DNA from: Cylicocyclus nassatus
Taxonomy: Eukaryota > Nematoda > Chromadorea > Rhabditida > Strongylidae
Assembly (NCBI GenBank): GCA_958299035.1
Contig: CATQJL010000112.1
Coordinates: 87,438,636-87,502,635, forward strand
Length of the DNA: 64,000 nucleotides
Direction: 5' to 3'
Shown: positions 10,302-22,300 of the stretch, one piece after another
How positions within the stretch are numbered: the first letter of the stretch is position 1
How the letters are laid out: the number at the start of each line of letters is the position of its first letter
The notes under the pieces: generated by a model
What the model was told of the DNA's origin: nothing
Database searches by the model: none
Seen by the model: only the letters and a program-made list of their open reading frames with translations
Made by a program: the position numbers and the translations under genes

Positions 10302-13300
10302 ATGAATCCTGAACACTGTGAGTACCTAGCTGAAGATGTTCTCATCCAGGTGCGCTTTTTTTTTCAATGTTGTTGTTTGGTTTATCTTTCGCATTTCTAC
10401 TCTTTAGCCGTTTAAGACTGCATAGTGAAAATTTCTCGAGGGGAAGCTATTACATATTCTGAGACTAGAAGACTAGAGTATGCATTGCTTACATTGTCGA
10501 AACAAGCTTGAAAGTGTGGCTAGCACGTTTCGGACCATTGTAGCACATTTTGCATCTCGCGGCTTATGTTATTTTTGAATTGCGCAGGAAGTGTTGTTAT
10601 AGTTATCTACGGATATCGCATCAAAAGCTTATCAGATTCGTACATTTCATGCAGTGTGGACTGTGCAGTCAGTATCCAAATCAAACAAATTTGCAGGATA
10701 GTACTGCGAACAACGCGTGAATATCGCGATTTTTGTTTGCACACAAAAGTATATATCGCATCACCCAGAACTGTTTCCATAGGTAACATCAATGTAGCTG
10801 CCTCAATGGTTCTAGTTAACTAAGGCAAATTTGAGGCGCTTATTTGAACTTGACATGTTGAAACGATCGAAAGGCAGCCATGTTGAGAGTACTTTTGGGA
10901 ACAATTCTGGGGATACACGATATACCGTGTTCGACCTGGGCAGATTTAATCACTACTAGCTGGTGGCCCCGGTCTCATCCGAGACTTCAAGTTAGTTAAG
11001 CCAACAAAAGTTGTAAACTTACGCCTCTACCTAGATGTCTTCTAACATGCGCATAAAGCGCTTTCAGACTAATTGCCGCACCCTACCGGCTTTAAGACTG
11101 AAATGGACTTTACCGCCCCTGCTTACATGCTTATATGTAAAAATGATCGGTTGCCATGATGGCCCTTCATTTTCTTAGGTTTGAGTAAACAAATCAAAAT
11201 CGATAGAATGGCCCGGCGAATCGCCGCGGAAAGTAGCTCTAAACCACCGCCGGGGTCGAAAACATACGTGTGCAAAGTTTCAGCCGGATCGGTTCAGTGG
11301 CGCGCGTTTCTATAACGAACGAACAACTAAACGAACATCCTCACAGACATTGAGTTTTATATATATAGATTTAGGAATGAGATCTTGTTAATGTTTTACC
11401 AGAAGCATGGCGATGCGCCATAGGTGACAAAATTTGAATTTCCTCTTGAAATCATCCGAAACATTTGGTAGGAATTCTGACATGCTGGTTGCAGATACAG
11501 TGCACTGCTGACTGAGTGATGCTTACAGTCTGTCCCAATCTGGATGAGGCCAAACAGATTTTCTTATTTTACGCGCTCGCAACGCTAGGGTTTCGCGCAT
11601 GTGCGCACTGTTGGAGAGAGCGAAGGGACTGGAGGGAGAATAGAAAGCACGCCGCAGACAATATGCAAAACTCTCGCGTTTCTCCCGCCATGCCAGTCTT
11701 GGCCTGTTTGGGATTGAGAGAGACTGTACTTGCTGATAATGGCTACCTTTATTTGACTGCACGGAATGCCAATGTCTGCGCGGATGGGCGCCATCTATTC
11801 CTACCGGGCTGGCTGCGCGTGCGGTTCGCGTGCGGTAGCCGTGATTGGCGTAAGGGCGCGCATTCCTTCCTGGACTTAGTTCTCATGGCATCAAACTGTC
11901 ACTGAAGGCTTTTGCGCCCTTTATTCATTGCAGAAGGAGCAAATGAAATGTTTAGAGTTGGTTTCGTTTCATTGGTGTACGTTACTTGACTAAGCTTTAT
12001 GACGTGAGATCAGCTACTTAGGCCTTGTAGGGAGTTGTCAACTCCCTACAAGGCCTAAGTAGCTTATTCCTTTTCTGAATCATTGATTTTTTATGTAGAT
12101 AGAGACTAAAGAAGGTTTTGAATATGTTTTCTGCACTGACTATGATCCCTGAAAGTTTAAGCTGACTTTCCCTGAAGCTGTGTTGGTGCAACGATTTGAG
12201 GATGTTCAAAATCATATTCAATCTTATCATGGCGGTAATGAAGGAGATGAAAAATTGCCTCCATAAACATCCGATCGTAAAGCATTCTTGACGGCATTCG
12301 CATTATGCATGTTTGATTTGGACTTGGCGGCGTGGACTTGGCGTCTCCCTCCTGTTAAATTCTCGTAACATTTATATCGTAAAAGACTTTGACTCAAGAG
12401 CGGGTTAAGATCTCCATCCGCTATCTGAGGCCAGATATGTGAACAAGTATATAATTGAAGTAATCTAGGTGTATCGGCATTGCTGCAAAACCTACCAGCA
12501 TCAAACAACATGGTCATCCAATGCTTCTTTGCACAAGTCCCTTCATTCCAAAGATACCACGTTTCTGCCCAGAATTTTACAGTCCACTCACTTATTGAAG
12601 TGTTTGCATACATCGCATTACAACTCAAGTAGTACGACTTCCCATCTTTAGGAATTCCAAATCTTTTCCCTTTGTTATCAGAAAATGGCCAGTAATAACA
12701 AAGTTCTGCATCTATTGCAACTGACAAAAATCGTCAATTTTCGGTACTTTCCAAGCAGTTTGAGCTTTGAATATCAGCGACATAGATCAGAAAAACTCAC
12801 TGCATAACATTTACAACGAGTTGTACACATGTATCTAAGTAAGTCATGGGACCAATGAGATCAAACTTAGTTTTCTGAAGGGGAAAGATCGGGGATGCGA
12901 GTTCTCCATTAAAAGGGATTGATCGAGTTGTACTAGACTTGACAAGCTTATGGGGAAAGGAGTTTCCACAACAACAACCGTAAAGAAAGAAAAGAAACGA
13001 TATACTTCGCTAACATAAAAGTTCTACGAGCAATTAGTCATGCACCCCATGGCAAACAGATAGCTTACATATTTACCTTTTTACCTACAGGCGCACTGCA
13101 CTCCGTAGTGCGTTCTCAACTTTTACTTGCTTTCCAGTAACTTTTCATCCGCACACCTGACGATCAACAGCGATCGCAAATGCTGTCGCGCACATGCAAG
13201 AATGCGCGCCCCTACGCCAATTACGGCTGCCGCATGCGAACCGCTCGCGCAGCCAGCCCGGTAGGAATAAATGGCGCCCGGCGGATGCGGCGCGCGGCTA

Positions 13301-16300
13301 AGACGTTGCTAGAACTCAAGTACAATAGCGATTTGTACTGGGTCAAGCGTTTCACCGCGCGTCGTTGTGCCGCTGTGAACTCTAGTCCGTGCGAATGAAC
13401 TGCCTATACAGCCTTTTTTGCCGCTCGCAGTTTCCCGATGTCATCAAGTTTATACTGGAACTACAGAATGTTTCAATGACATGCTCCCTCTCCTGCACGC
13501 CTGGATCTGCAAAGCCGCGCCACGTTCGCGGGCGCATGGTCGGGCATTTTGCCAACTTTCTTGATGAAGCCTTTGAGGCTTTTTGAGGCTTCTTTTTCCC
13601 ATACACTTCCTTTGTTTCTTGCCGCGCGTATGGCCGTATGGTTGTAGTATCATCTCCTACGATAATTCGCAGGGCCCCTATCGAGTATCAACGTGTATGT
13701 CTGTCCAGCGATGACGTAGGGCAAGCATGTTCACTTCTTCGGGTACACCGTGCACCAAAACATTCTGGAACAGTCTCCTAAAGCTCAGAAATGATAGCAA
13801 GTTTGCAAAAAGACAAAAACACTATTTATGACATCAAAAAGCCAGATGAGCAACACTTTGCCTGCATACCATTTTCACTCACATTGACATTCACCATGCA
13901 CATGCATGCTTCCGCCTTTGCTCATAAAATTCAGTTATTTTTAAGTTTCTCATACCCCTAATTGACTAAACTGATAATCTTATTAGCTTACTAGCTGGCT
14001 TACCCGGCTCCACCGTATGTTCCGAATAGAAAATTCCATTTCTTAACCGATCCGGACCAAACTTGGCACACATACCCTTCGGGCCCCGGCGGGTGTCACA
14101 GTCCACTTTTCGTTATCGATCGATGTCGATTTTATAGATTTTTGCAAAATTTGAGCTACGGGGCTGGGAGTTGGCAGAGGGGTGTAATCGAGCATGCTGA
14201 TTACGAATACAATATTAGTTTTCGAAACCGTGCATTACTTTTATCGATTTTATCGATTTTTTGCAAAATTTGTGCTACGTGGCTGGGATTTGGCACAGGG
14301 GGGTAATCGAGCATGCTGATCACCCCCGTGGGGGGGATAAAAGTAATGCACGGTTTCGAAAACTAATATTGTATTCGTAATCAGCATGCTCGATTACACC
14401 CCTCTGCCAACTCCCAGCCCCGTAGCTCAAATTTTGCAAAAATCGATAAAATCGACATCGATCGATAACGAAAAGTGGACTGTGACACCCGCCGGGGCCC
14501 GAAGGGTATGTGTGCCAAGTTTGGTCCGGATCGGTTAAGAAATGGAATTTTCTATTCGGAACATACGTACACACAGACATACATACAGTCAGACAGAGAG
14601 ACAGACAGACAAACAGACATTCAGCTTTATATATTTATTTATTTATTTATTTATTCAATACACACATGGGTGTACCAAAAAAAAAACACAAATGGAAAGC
14701 ATGAAATCTGTAACAGATTGGTGTGCGTAGTTTCTTGCTGGAATGTGCAGGTCGTTCTCCTTCTCCAGAGAGTGAGTGCTCCTCTAACGAAATCCTGTTC
14801 CCTTACCCGGACGCATTATGAAGGCTTAAGCTACCAGGGCTTGGCTGACCAACTTAACCCGTGACGGACGAATCCGTTAGGGACCCTGGGCGAGCGAGAA
14901 GGGGGGATCTCAAGGAAGAGGGCTCACTGGTCTTCAGTTTCCTCGAACGGCTATTCCGAGCAGTAACATTCAAAAACCTTTGAATGAACGTTAGAAAAAA
15001 ATGACTACCAAATGCAAAACACCAATCTTCCTGATACTTTTCTCTTGAGATGAATCCGACATGCATGGCCTAATTTCCAATGTGAGCATATAGCTCTGGC
15101 AAAATCAATCGAGTGTTCGCGTTCAAAGACCACGCGGTGACATCCCGTGGCTAGACCATCGAGTGAGTAATCAAAAATCCCTCAAACTAGGCGCTGATAA
15201 GACTGCGGCCATGCCATGCCATTCGGAAAAAAGACAATATTTGTTTGAATTTTTTTGCAAAAGTAACAAAAGAAACCAAAAATGGAACCAAAACTATTGA
15301 AAAAAAAAGTGCTCATTCTATAAAAGGTTGTGCTGGTTAGAACACTAAACATCTGGGATCCTCAAGACATGTAGAACGTCGATTGATGCCAATTTTCTGC
15401 GAAATTCCGCAGATGTGCTGCTAGAAGTTATGTCACGCGGCAGAAGTGTGAGCCATCTAGCAGTGCGACACACAAAAGAATTGAACGTCATAGAAAGTAC
15501 ATTGCTTCCTAGTTTACGATAGCCAAGACCGAATCCACCCGTGCGACTACCCTGAGGTCTGAAAATCCAGAATTTGCTTGGTCTCAACTTAGTTTCAAGC
15601 CTCAATATCCGAAAACAAAAAGTCAAGTCGTTGCAAACTCTTCGATATTTTAAGCTGCGCAGTTTTAGGGTCGACAACCTTGATCTGTAAGAAGGTAAGG
15701 CTTGTGGGTAGTCAGCACAGGGGTAACATCTGTAAAAAACCAGTCTTGTGAAAGTCTTTTGCACAGCTTCAAGCTTCTCAACGTTTTTCTTCAAGTGGGG
15801 GCTCCACACAGGTGAAGCATATTCTAGATGTGGAAGAACGTAAGTCTTGTAGAGCTTGATCAAAAGCATTGGGTCCCTAGTGTGGACGCTTCTTAGAATA
15901 ATGAAGAGGATTGAAAGAGCTTTTTTGACTACGGAGTTAAAATGGAGAGTGAATTTAAGCTGATCATCGACAAAAATACCCAAATCTTTGGTAAAATGAC
16001 AAAGCTCGAGTTCAACTCCATCACAGATATACTTAGAAGGTTGCGAATTACCAAAATGCATGATTTTGGATTTCTGGGCGTTGACGGGTAGATTCCATTG
16101 TTTGGACCAATGAATCATCTTATCTATAGCTAAAGAAAGAGCTTTACGGGCCTCATTTTGGTGTTCATCCTCATAGACTAGATAGATTTTGATGTCATCT
16201 GCAAAAACTTGCACTTGAATGTTCGGGTGGGTTTTCAAAAGGGCAGGCAGTTCCGCAGTGTAAGCAAGGAAAAGGAGTGGTGACAGTATACCTCCCTGCG

Positions 16301-19300
16301 GTACTCCGCTCCCACATGAAAATCTTCTGGAGAAAGCGCTTCCTACGCGAACTGTCATGCCCCTGTCTTGCAGATATGATCTGAACCAATGAAGGAGTTG
16401 TGGGCAAACACCGTAATGCGCAAGTTTCGAAAGTAACATGGAATGGTTGACCCTGTCAAATGCTTTAGAGAGGTCAAAAAATATGACGTCTACTGATCTA
16501 CCCTGATTCAGGGCACCGATCCAGTCAAAAACAGAGTCACACAGTAAAGCGGTGGTAGAACCTCCGGGAACGAAACCATGTTGAACAGATGGAATAATTT
16601 TGTTTTTATCCAGCCATTCAAAAAGCTTCTCATTTACAAATTTTTCAAGGATCTTCCCTGACGGCGAGGTTATACTAATGGGACGAAAGTTGGAAACATC
16701 ACTCACTTGCTCTCTTTTAGGTATGGCTGTCACTAGCGCCTCCTTCCACAATCTAGGCACTTGTCCCAGCTGCAAGGAAGCATTGTATATAAGTGATAAA
16801 GGAAAAGCGAGAACACTGGCGCATTTTCGATATAAGATTTGCGGTAGTCCATCGTATGCAGCAGTTGCCGTCGCCTTGAGCTTTTTCAAAACTTCGCAAA
16901 CTTTTCTGGGTTCAATGAACAGGTCTGTACAGCATGTCTGCATTCCAGCGTCAAATGATGTAGGTGAATCAGAAGCAACATTGCCGCCATTTACAAAAAA
17001 GCCACTAAAGAAGTTAGCCAGCGCTTCTGCTTTTTCTGCATCACTTATAAAAGCCCTACCATGTTCATCTGTCAAATGAGCGAGTTTCTGTTGTCCTTTA
17101 GTCTTGTATCCAAAATATCTATAGATGCTCTTAGAATTTAGACTAGAAAGACGTCGTTCGCGATTGGCCAAATATTTTTTGATATGAAAACTAATGTCCT
17201 TGCAAACTTTTCTGTAAAGATGATTATTCAAAGGATCCGACAACTGAGAGAAAAGCCGTGATTTTTGCTCAATTAGATTTTGGATATGTACAGGATATTT
17301 TTGAAGTTTGATGGGCTCGAAGCGAAATGGCACTTTGCCCGGCAGAATTTTGTAAATAGTTCTGCAAAAACGGTAGTATAAATCATCAACTGACTGATAA
17401 TTTTCGAAAACATCATACCAGTCAACATTCGAGAGAGCATTACTAATCGAAAGAAAATCAGCTTTGGAAAAGTCAGGGTACGGTAGGAAAGTATTTTTAC
17501 TTAATTCAAAAGTTGCGTCGAAATCTATTATGTTATGATCAGACGAGCCAAACGGAGCTAGAGTCTTTACGTTGCGGATAATATTATCGGACGAAAATAC
17601 TAAGTCAATCGCTGATCGGCCTCTGGTTGGAGTTGTAACATTTTGATGGAGATCACAGTCTTGAATGGATGAGAGGAGTGTACTAGAAGGAGAAGTGGAG
17701 GATAGATAATCAATATTGAAATCGCCGAGAAGGATAGTAGAAGTAGGATAGGAACATAAGTCACGAATGGTACTAGCCAAAATAACATCATCGTTGGATG
17801 TTGTGGATGGCGGACGATAGATAAGGATGAGCCTGAGAGAGGATAGAGAAGAGCTAGACCAAATATCCAGACAGAGAATATCCCATTTATACCTACCCGG
17901 TACTTGAACCCGCTCAACGGCCAAATCCTCCCTAATCAAACAGCAAACACCCCCTCCTTTACGAGAGATCCGATCTGAACGTTGAATAGTATAGGGAAGG
18001 TCAGATAAGACTTCAGGATCACAAATGTTAGTGCTTAACCAAGTTTCAGTTATGCACAATACGTCTGGAAAGTTCAAGGTAACAAAGGTGTGCAAAATGT
18101 GGAACTTGTTCACTAAACTACGTGCATTGAAAAGAGAAAAATGAAGAGAAGCAGAGGGTATAGGCTGACTTATGCGTTTCCCTGCGAGCGCTGGGGCAGC
18201 TCCGAGGTATGTCGTAATTCGCCTTTGTATACCACCCATTCCTTCGTGGCCTTACCTTTGTTCCTATCCCTCCCTATTATATAAGATAATGATTTGCCTT
18301 TTTTTCTTAAGAGAGACTGCTGAAGTGGCTGTTTCAGCACTTCTACATCAAGGAGACATGTAGGTGTGCTAAAATAAACATTTCAGTGGTCTTGTTTGAG
18401 GAGAAGGCATGATAGCCATCACTGCTCATGAAGAAAGCACGTTCTTCCCCCCCCCTAACTATGCCGGGATGATAGTTTACGATTCTGAAAATGTTTGTAT
18501 GGTATGTAAAAAGGAGCATGAATACAATAACTGTACTAAAACTTTTTTTCCTGCTCTTTCAATGTCCACAAAGCAGAACTTATAGAATGCTCGACCGAGA
18601 CAACTTCAAAGAAAAGGAGAACGAGTAACTGATGAACAAGTGCCTGACCTGAAGATTAGAAGAGGTTAAAGGACAGGGATGCTGCGAGCTGCGAATTCCC
18701 TGCGCGCTGTAGCGTACTGTAAAGCTGGAAAGGCTTCAAAAAAGCACGCCCACGGTGGTGTAAATGCACGAAACGGGGCTGTCGTCAACGAATATCCTTT
18801 ACCTGTGCTGCCGCTTGGGCAGTGCTTTAGTTACGACCGCGGGGTCCAGCTCCGAGGGCAATATCTCAGCCGCACTACCTGTGCTGCCGCTTGGGCAGTG
18901 CCTTAGTTACGACCGCGGGGTCCAGTTTCGAGGGCAATATCTCAGCCGCACTACCTGTGCTGCCGCTTGGGCAGTGCCTTAGTTACGACCGCGGGGTCCA
19001 GTTTCGAGGGCAATATCTCACGCACTACCTGTGCTGCCGCTTGGGCTGCCTTAGTTAGGGCCCCAAAAGTACTTTCCACGTAAAATCTTCATAGGTCCAG
19101 ATTTGCCTGGACGCTACCTTTAAGGAATTTTGTTCCAAAAATTTCTCATAATTGGCGAACGAAGATGTTGCTCCAAATTTTGGGAGAAAAATAAATATTG
19201 TAACATTTTGTTCCCAAAACTCTAGGATCCAGAATAGTAAAGACGCCTGTCCCGTGGAAGAAGAATGCGCGCTCCCATCTAACAACCTACGCAGCTGGCG

Positions 19301-22300
19301 GGATCAAGGAGAAAATCAAAATCAAACTGATAGTGGCAAAGGCGAAGCCTTTGACTGATGTCGATTTGCCACCCTCATGCTAGTCTCTGGTAAGGACATG
19401 CACTTACCTTTAGGATGTCTAACTCTTGAAAGAATCCTAAGTGAGGCAATGCAAAACTAAGAAACCCAAAAGCACTTGAACACCTGCAAACTTGTGAGAC
19501 TATCGCACTAATCATACTCCACGGCGTACCGGTAGTACTGGCGTTCTTAGCGTATTCCCTCGGGCGGCCAAACGTGCGAGCAAATCTTCTACAACTTCTT
19601 CAAAAAAAAAAAGATTAGCAGAATCAGAAGTCAGATTCCGTATCAGCGTTCCAGAACGAGTATAATGGTATACACCGTCTCAAAAGCCTCCGGACACCGA
19701 GTATCGTCTCTTTGTAAGAATACTGAGCAGCCAAATTTCTGTCTTCTCATCAACCTGTCATAAGTAATGATAGAAGTAAGACTCATGCCCTTAAAAAAAG
19801 CTACTAACAACAAGTAATGTGCAAAGCATCTTTCCTGTTCCTCTTGCAGATATTCTAGCCCCTCGCTGTCAGCTTCTCAGTACAGTCGATTCAACCTGAA
19901 ACTCAGGATGATTTCCAGGAGCGGCGTCATGCCCTAAAAGTATCAAGTTCCTTCTTCCAGCTGCAACCGTGCACCTTACCTTGGTTATTCTAAAAAGGTG
20001 GAAAGAACACAATAGAATGCTAAGCAACTGTGCGCATCCTTCACGCCTTCTACTATCAAATAATGATCTCGTATAAATCAAAGCTGCTTAACCTTTTCTA
20101 GATTGTGCCTCGGAGAAACGAGCCTGTCTTGCATCTGGTATGCGGTGATGTAGGGCCTTTGGAGGCTGGTATTCCCACCGAAGTTCCACTCTGGTTGGCG
20201 GCAGATCTGCGGAGAAGACATCATTGCGAGATAGTGGTATGTTCTACTGAACTATTTTGATTTTGTGTACCCACATTACGTGATGCCATCAATCATCGTT
20301 GGATCTCGAAATGAAGCTGGGAAAAGCGTCGATCACCGTAATAAGAAAAAATGTCTCTACTGTTTTATTGTTGACGACTCTATTGCTTTATTTTCTCCTG
20401 CCAGCACTCTGTGGAGCTCGCGTCGACTTATCAGAGCGATATGGAGCAAATCATCTCTCTCTCTCCATTATTGTAGAGTTACGGTGGGGACCTTGGTTTT
20501 GAGTCATTAAAGGCAGGTCGGAAAAATTGCTACTACGGGCTTTCCACAACTACTTGGCCTTCTGAATCCGCTGAGTCCGGTACTGTGCTTAAAAAGTCAA
20601 AAAGTGTTTTTATGGCGTTTTCCGGCCTTGGAGATGGGCGGGATGGAGCGATTACCGCCAAAACAGTGACTGGCTGCGAGACTATAATACCACTCATTTC
20701 GGCGGCAATTGGTTAATCAGCCCAGGCAGCCAATCGCGACTCCGTTGGTGAGAATCTCCGCTCCAGTCCCTTCAGCAGTTCCATAGCCGGAAAACGCCAA
20801 AAAAAGCACCTTTTAACTCTTCAAGCACAGTACCGCACACAGCGGGTCCAGAAGACCAGGTAGATTTGGAAAGCCCGCAGTCGCAATTTCCCGAGCCACT
20901 GCCTTCAAGGGCCATATTTTCCTCGGACAGAGTTCAAGCGATTTGATCGTCGCGATTCAATCGCTATAAGACGAGTGTTACGAGTTCATTGCATGCCGAT
21001 CTTCTTGTATCTCGGTTGTGATAGTTAGTCACGATCAGTCAAATTGGAAAGCTATCACAAGAAAATGCAAGAAGTTCGGCATGCAATGATATTTTTGCAG
21101 TTGTCTCGTCGCGATCAATCGCCACGACCAAATCGCGTGAACTCTGCCCGAGGCCTAAGAGGACCAAAGAAGTTGAAAACTTTCATACTTCCAATCAGAG
21201 TCGCTGATTTCAGAGGGGGGGGGGGGTCATTATGGAGGTGAGCTGATGTTAGCGATAACATGATATTTGTTAACAATGTCAGATAGACACTGTGTAAAGT
21301 ATGATTATGATGTCAATGTTGTTATGCCGATACGAGGTTTGGTGAAGCCTTTTATTAGTGCGGCCTTACGTTTCGACTTATCGTCGTCTTCAGAGGCCTA
21401 GAGTGGTGCGAGATTTAGATCTTATGCTTATCCCACCAAATGCCTTATCCCCTCTGGCTAGTTGCGTTCCCCCCTCCGATTTTACAAGAAAATTCGCATA
21501 AAGAGGAAGACGAACCAACCTCAGCGCCGCTTCACCAAAGGTGCACTGATGGTACTGTACAACCCGTCTTGACGTGTCAGTAGTGCCAATGAGCTACACT
21601 AGGCAGCTCGATATTATACAGAGCAGCACTACAGCTCACATAACATTATGAACGGCATCAAGTCACTCGTAATCGTTAGACACTCCTTTCGATTGTTCAT
21701 AGTGGGGTTTCTCTGCGAGATCCAGAATGTTTCGAGAGCTTTCCGCGCAGAAGTGTCGGTCTCGCATGCCAAAATCAAACATTTAACTTCGTAGTCTTTA
21801 TCACCATGCACCTCATGTCTATGCTTCCCTAACGGTGAATTGAGACTGATACGTCTTTTGTTGGCTAAATGTTCTTTTATTCTCACACCAAGTGCCCTCC
21901 CTGTTTCTCCAATGTAGGTGGCGCCGCATTCAAAACACTCAAGCTGATATATCACTCCTACTATTCCACAGTCGCCAACCTTACCGTAAGGACAGATTAT
22001 GCACTCTTTTGAGATACAGAATCTATCGTACAGCCTATTTCGTACAAGCCGCTTCTTGATGTTATCGCTTGGTATATCCACTAAAATGACATCGTCGCTC
22101 AATCGCGCTCGCCTGATGCTGTGTCGCGTAGCAACACTAACTTTATCTGAAATGAAGGGCAAACAGAGAGGTATTTTGTCCTTGCATTGAACGATGTTGC
22201 TTTTACACGGATTACTGTGCACATGATGTCAGATAACCTTGCCCGAGCGATATCCAGCGCTAGACTTCGCGATTCTGCCTTTTCCTTCTCTCCTGTCCAG

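Larger units (their letters stand above)
11510..13660. other. Intron region with a wide inverted repeat and an unassigned ORF
   Basis: Sequences at about 11780-11870 and 13185-13285 are inverted copies (for example CCTACCGGGCTGGCTGCGCG against CGCGCAGCCAGCCCGGTAGG), about 1.3 kb apart. They could be the arms of one larger element enclosing the 12227-12727 ORF and the perfect hairpin at 12012-12064. Part of the left section (about 11525-11610) resembles 25805-25890. Confidence 0.45.

Noticed and set aside
12012..12064. microRNA precursor
   Set aside because: Perfect stem of 26 bp with a single-base loop does not fit a processed precursor.
16600..17079. 159-codon plus-strand frame
   Set aside because: Lies wholly antisense to the CR1-type reverse transcriptase ORF and has no domain of its own.
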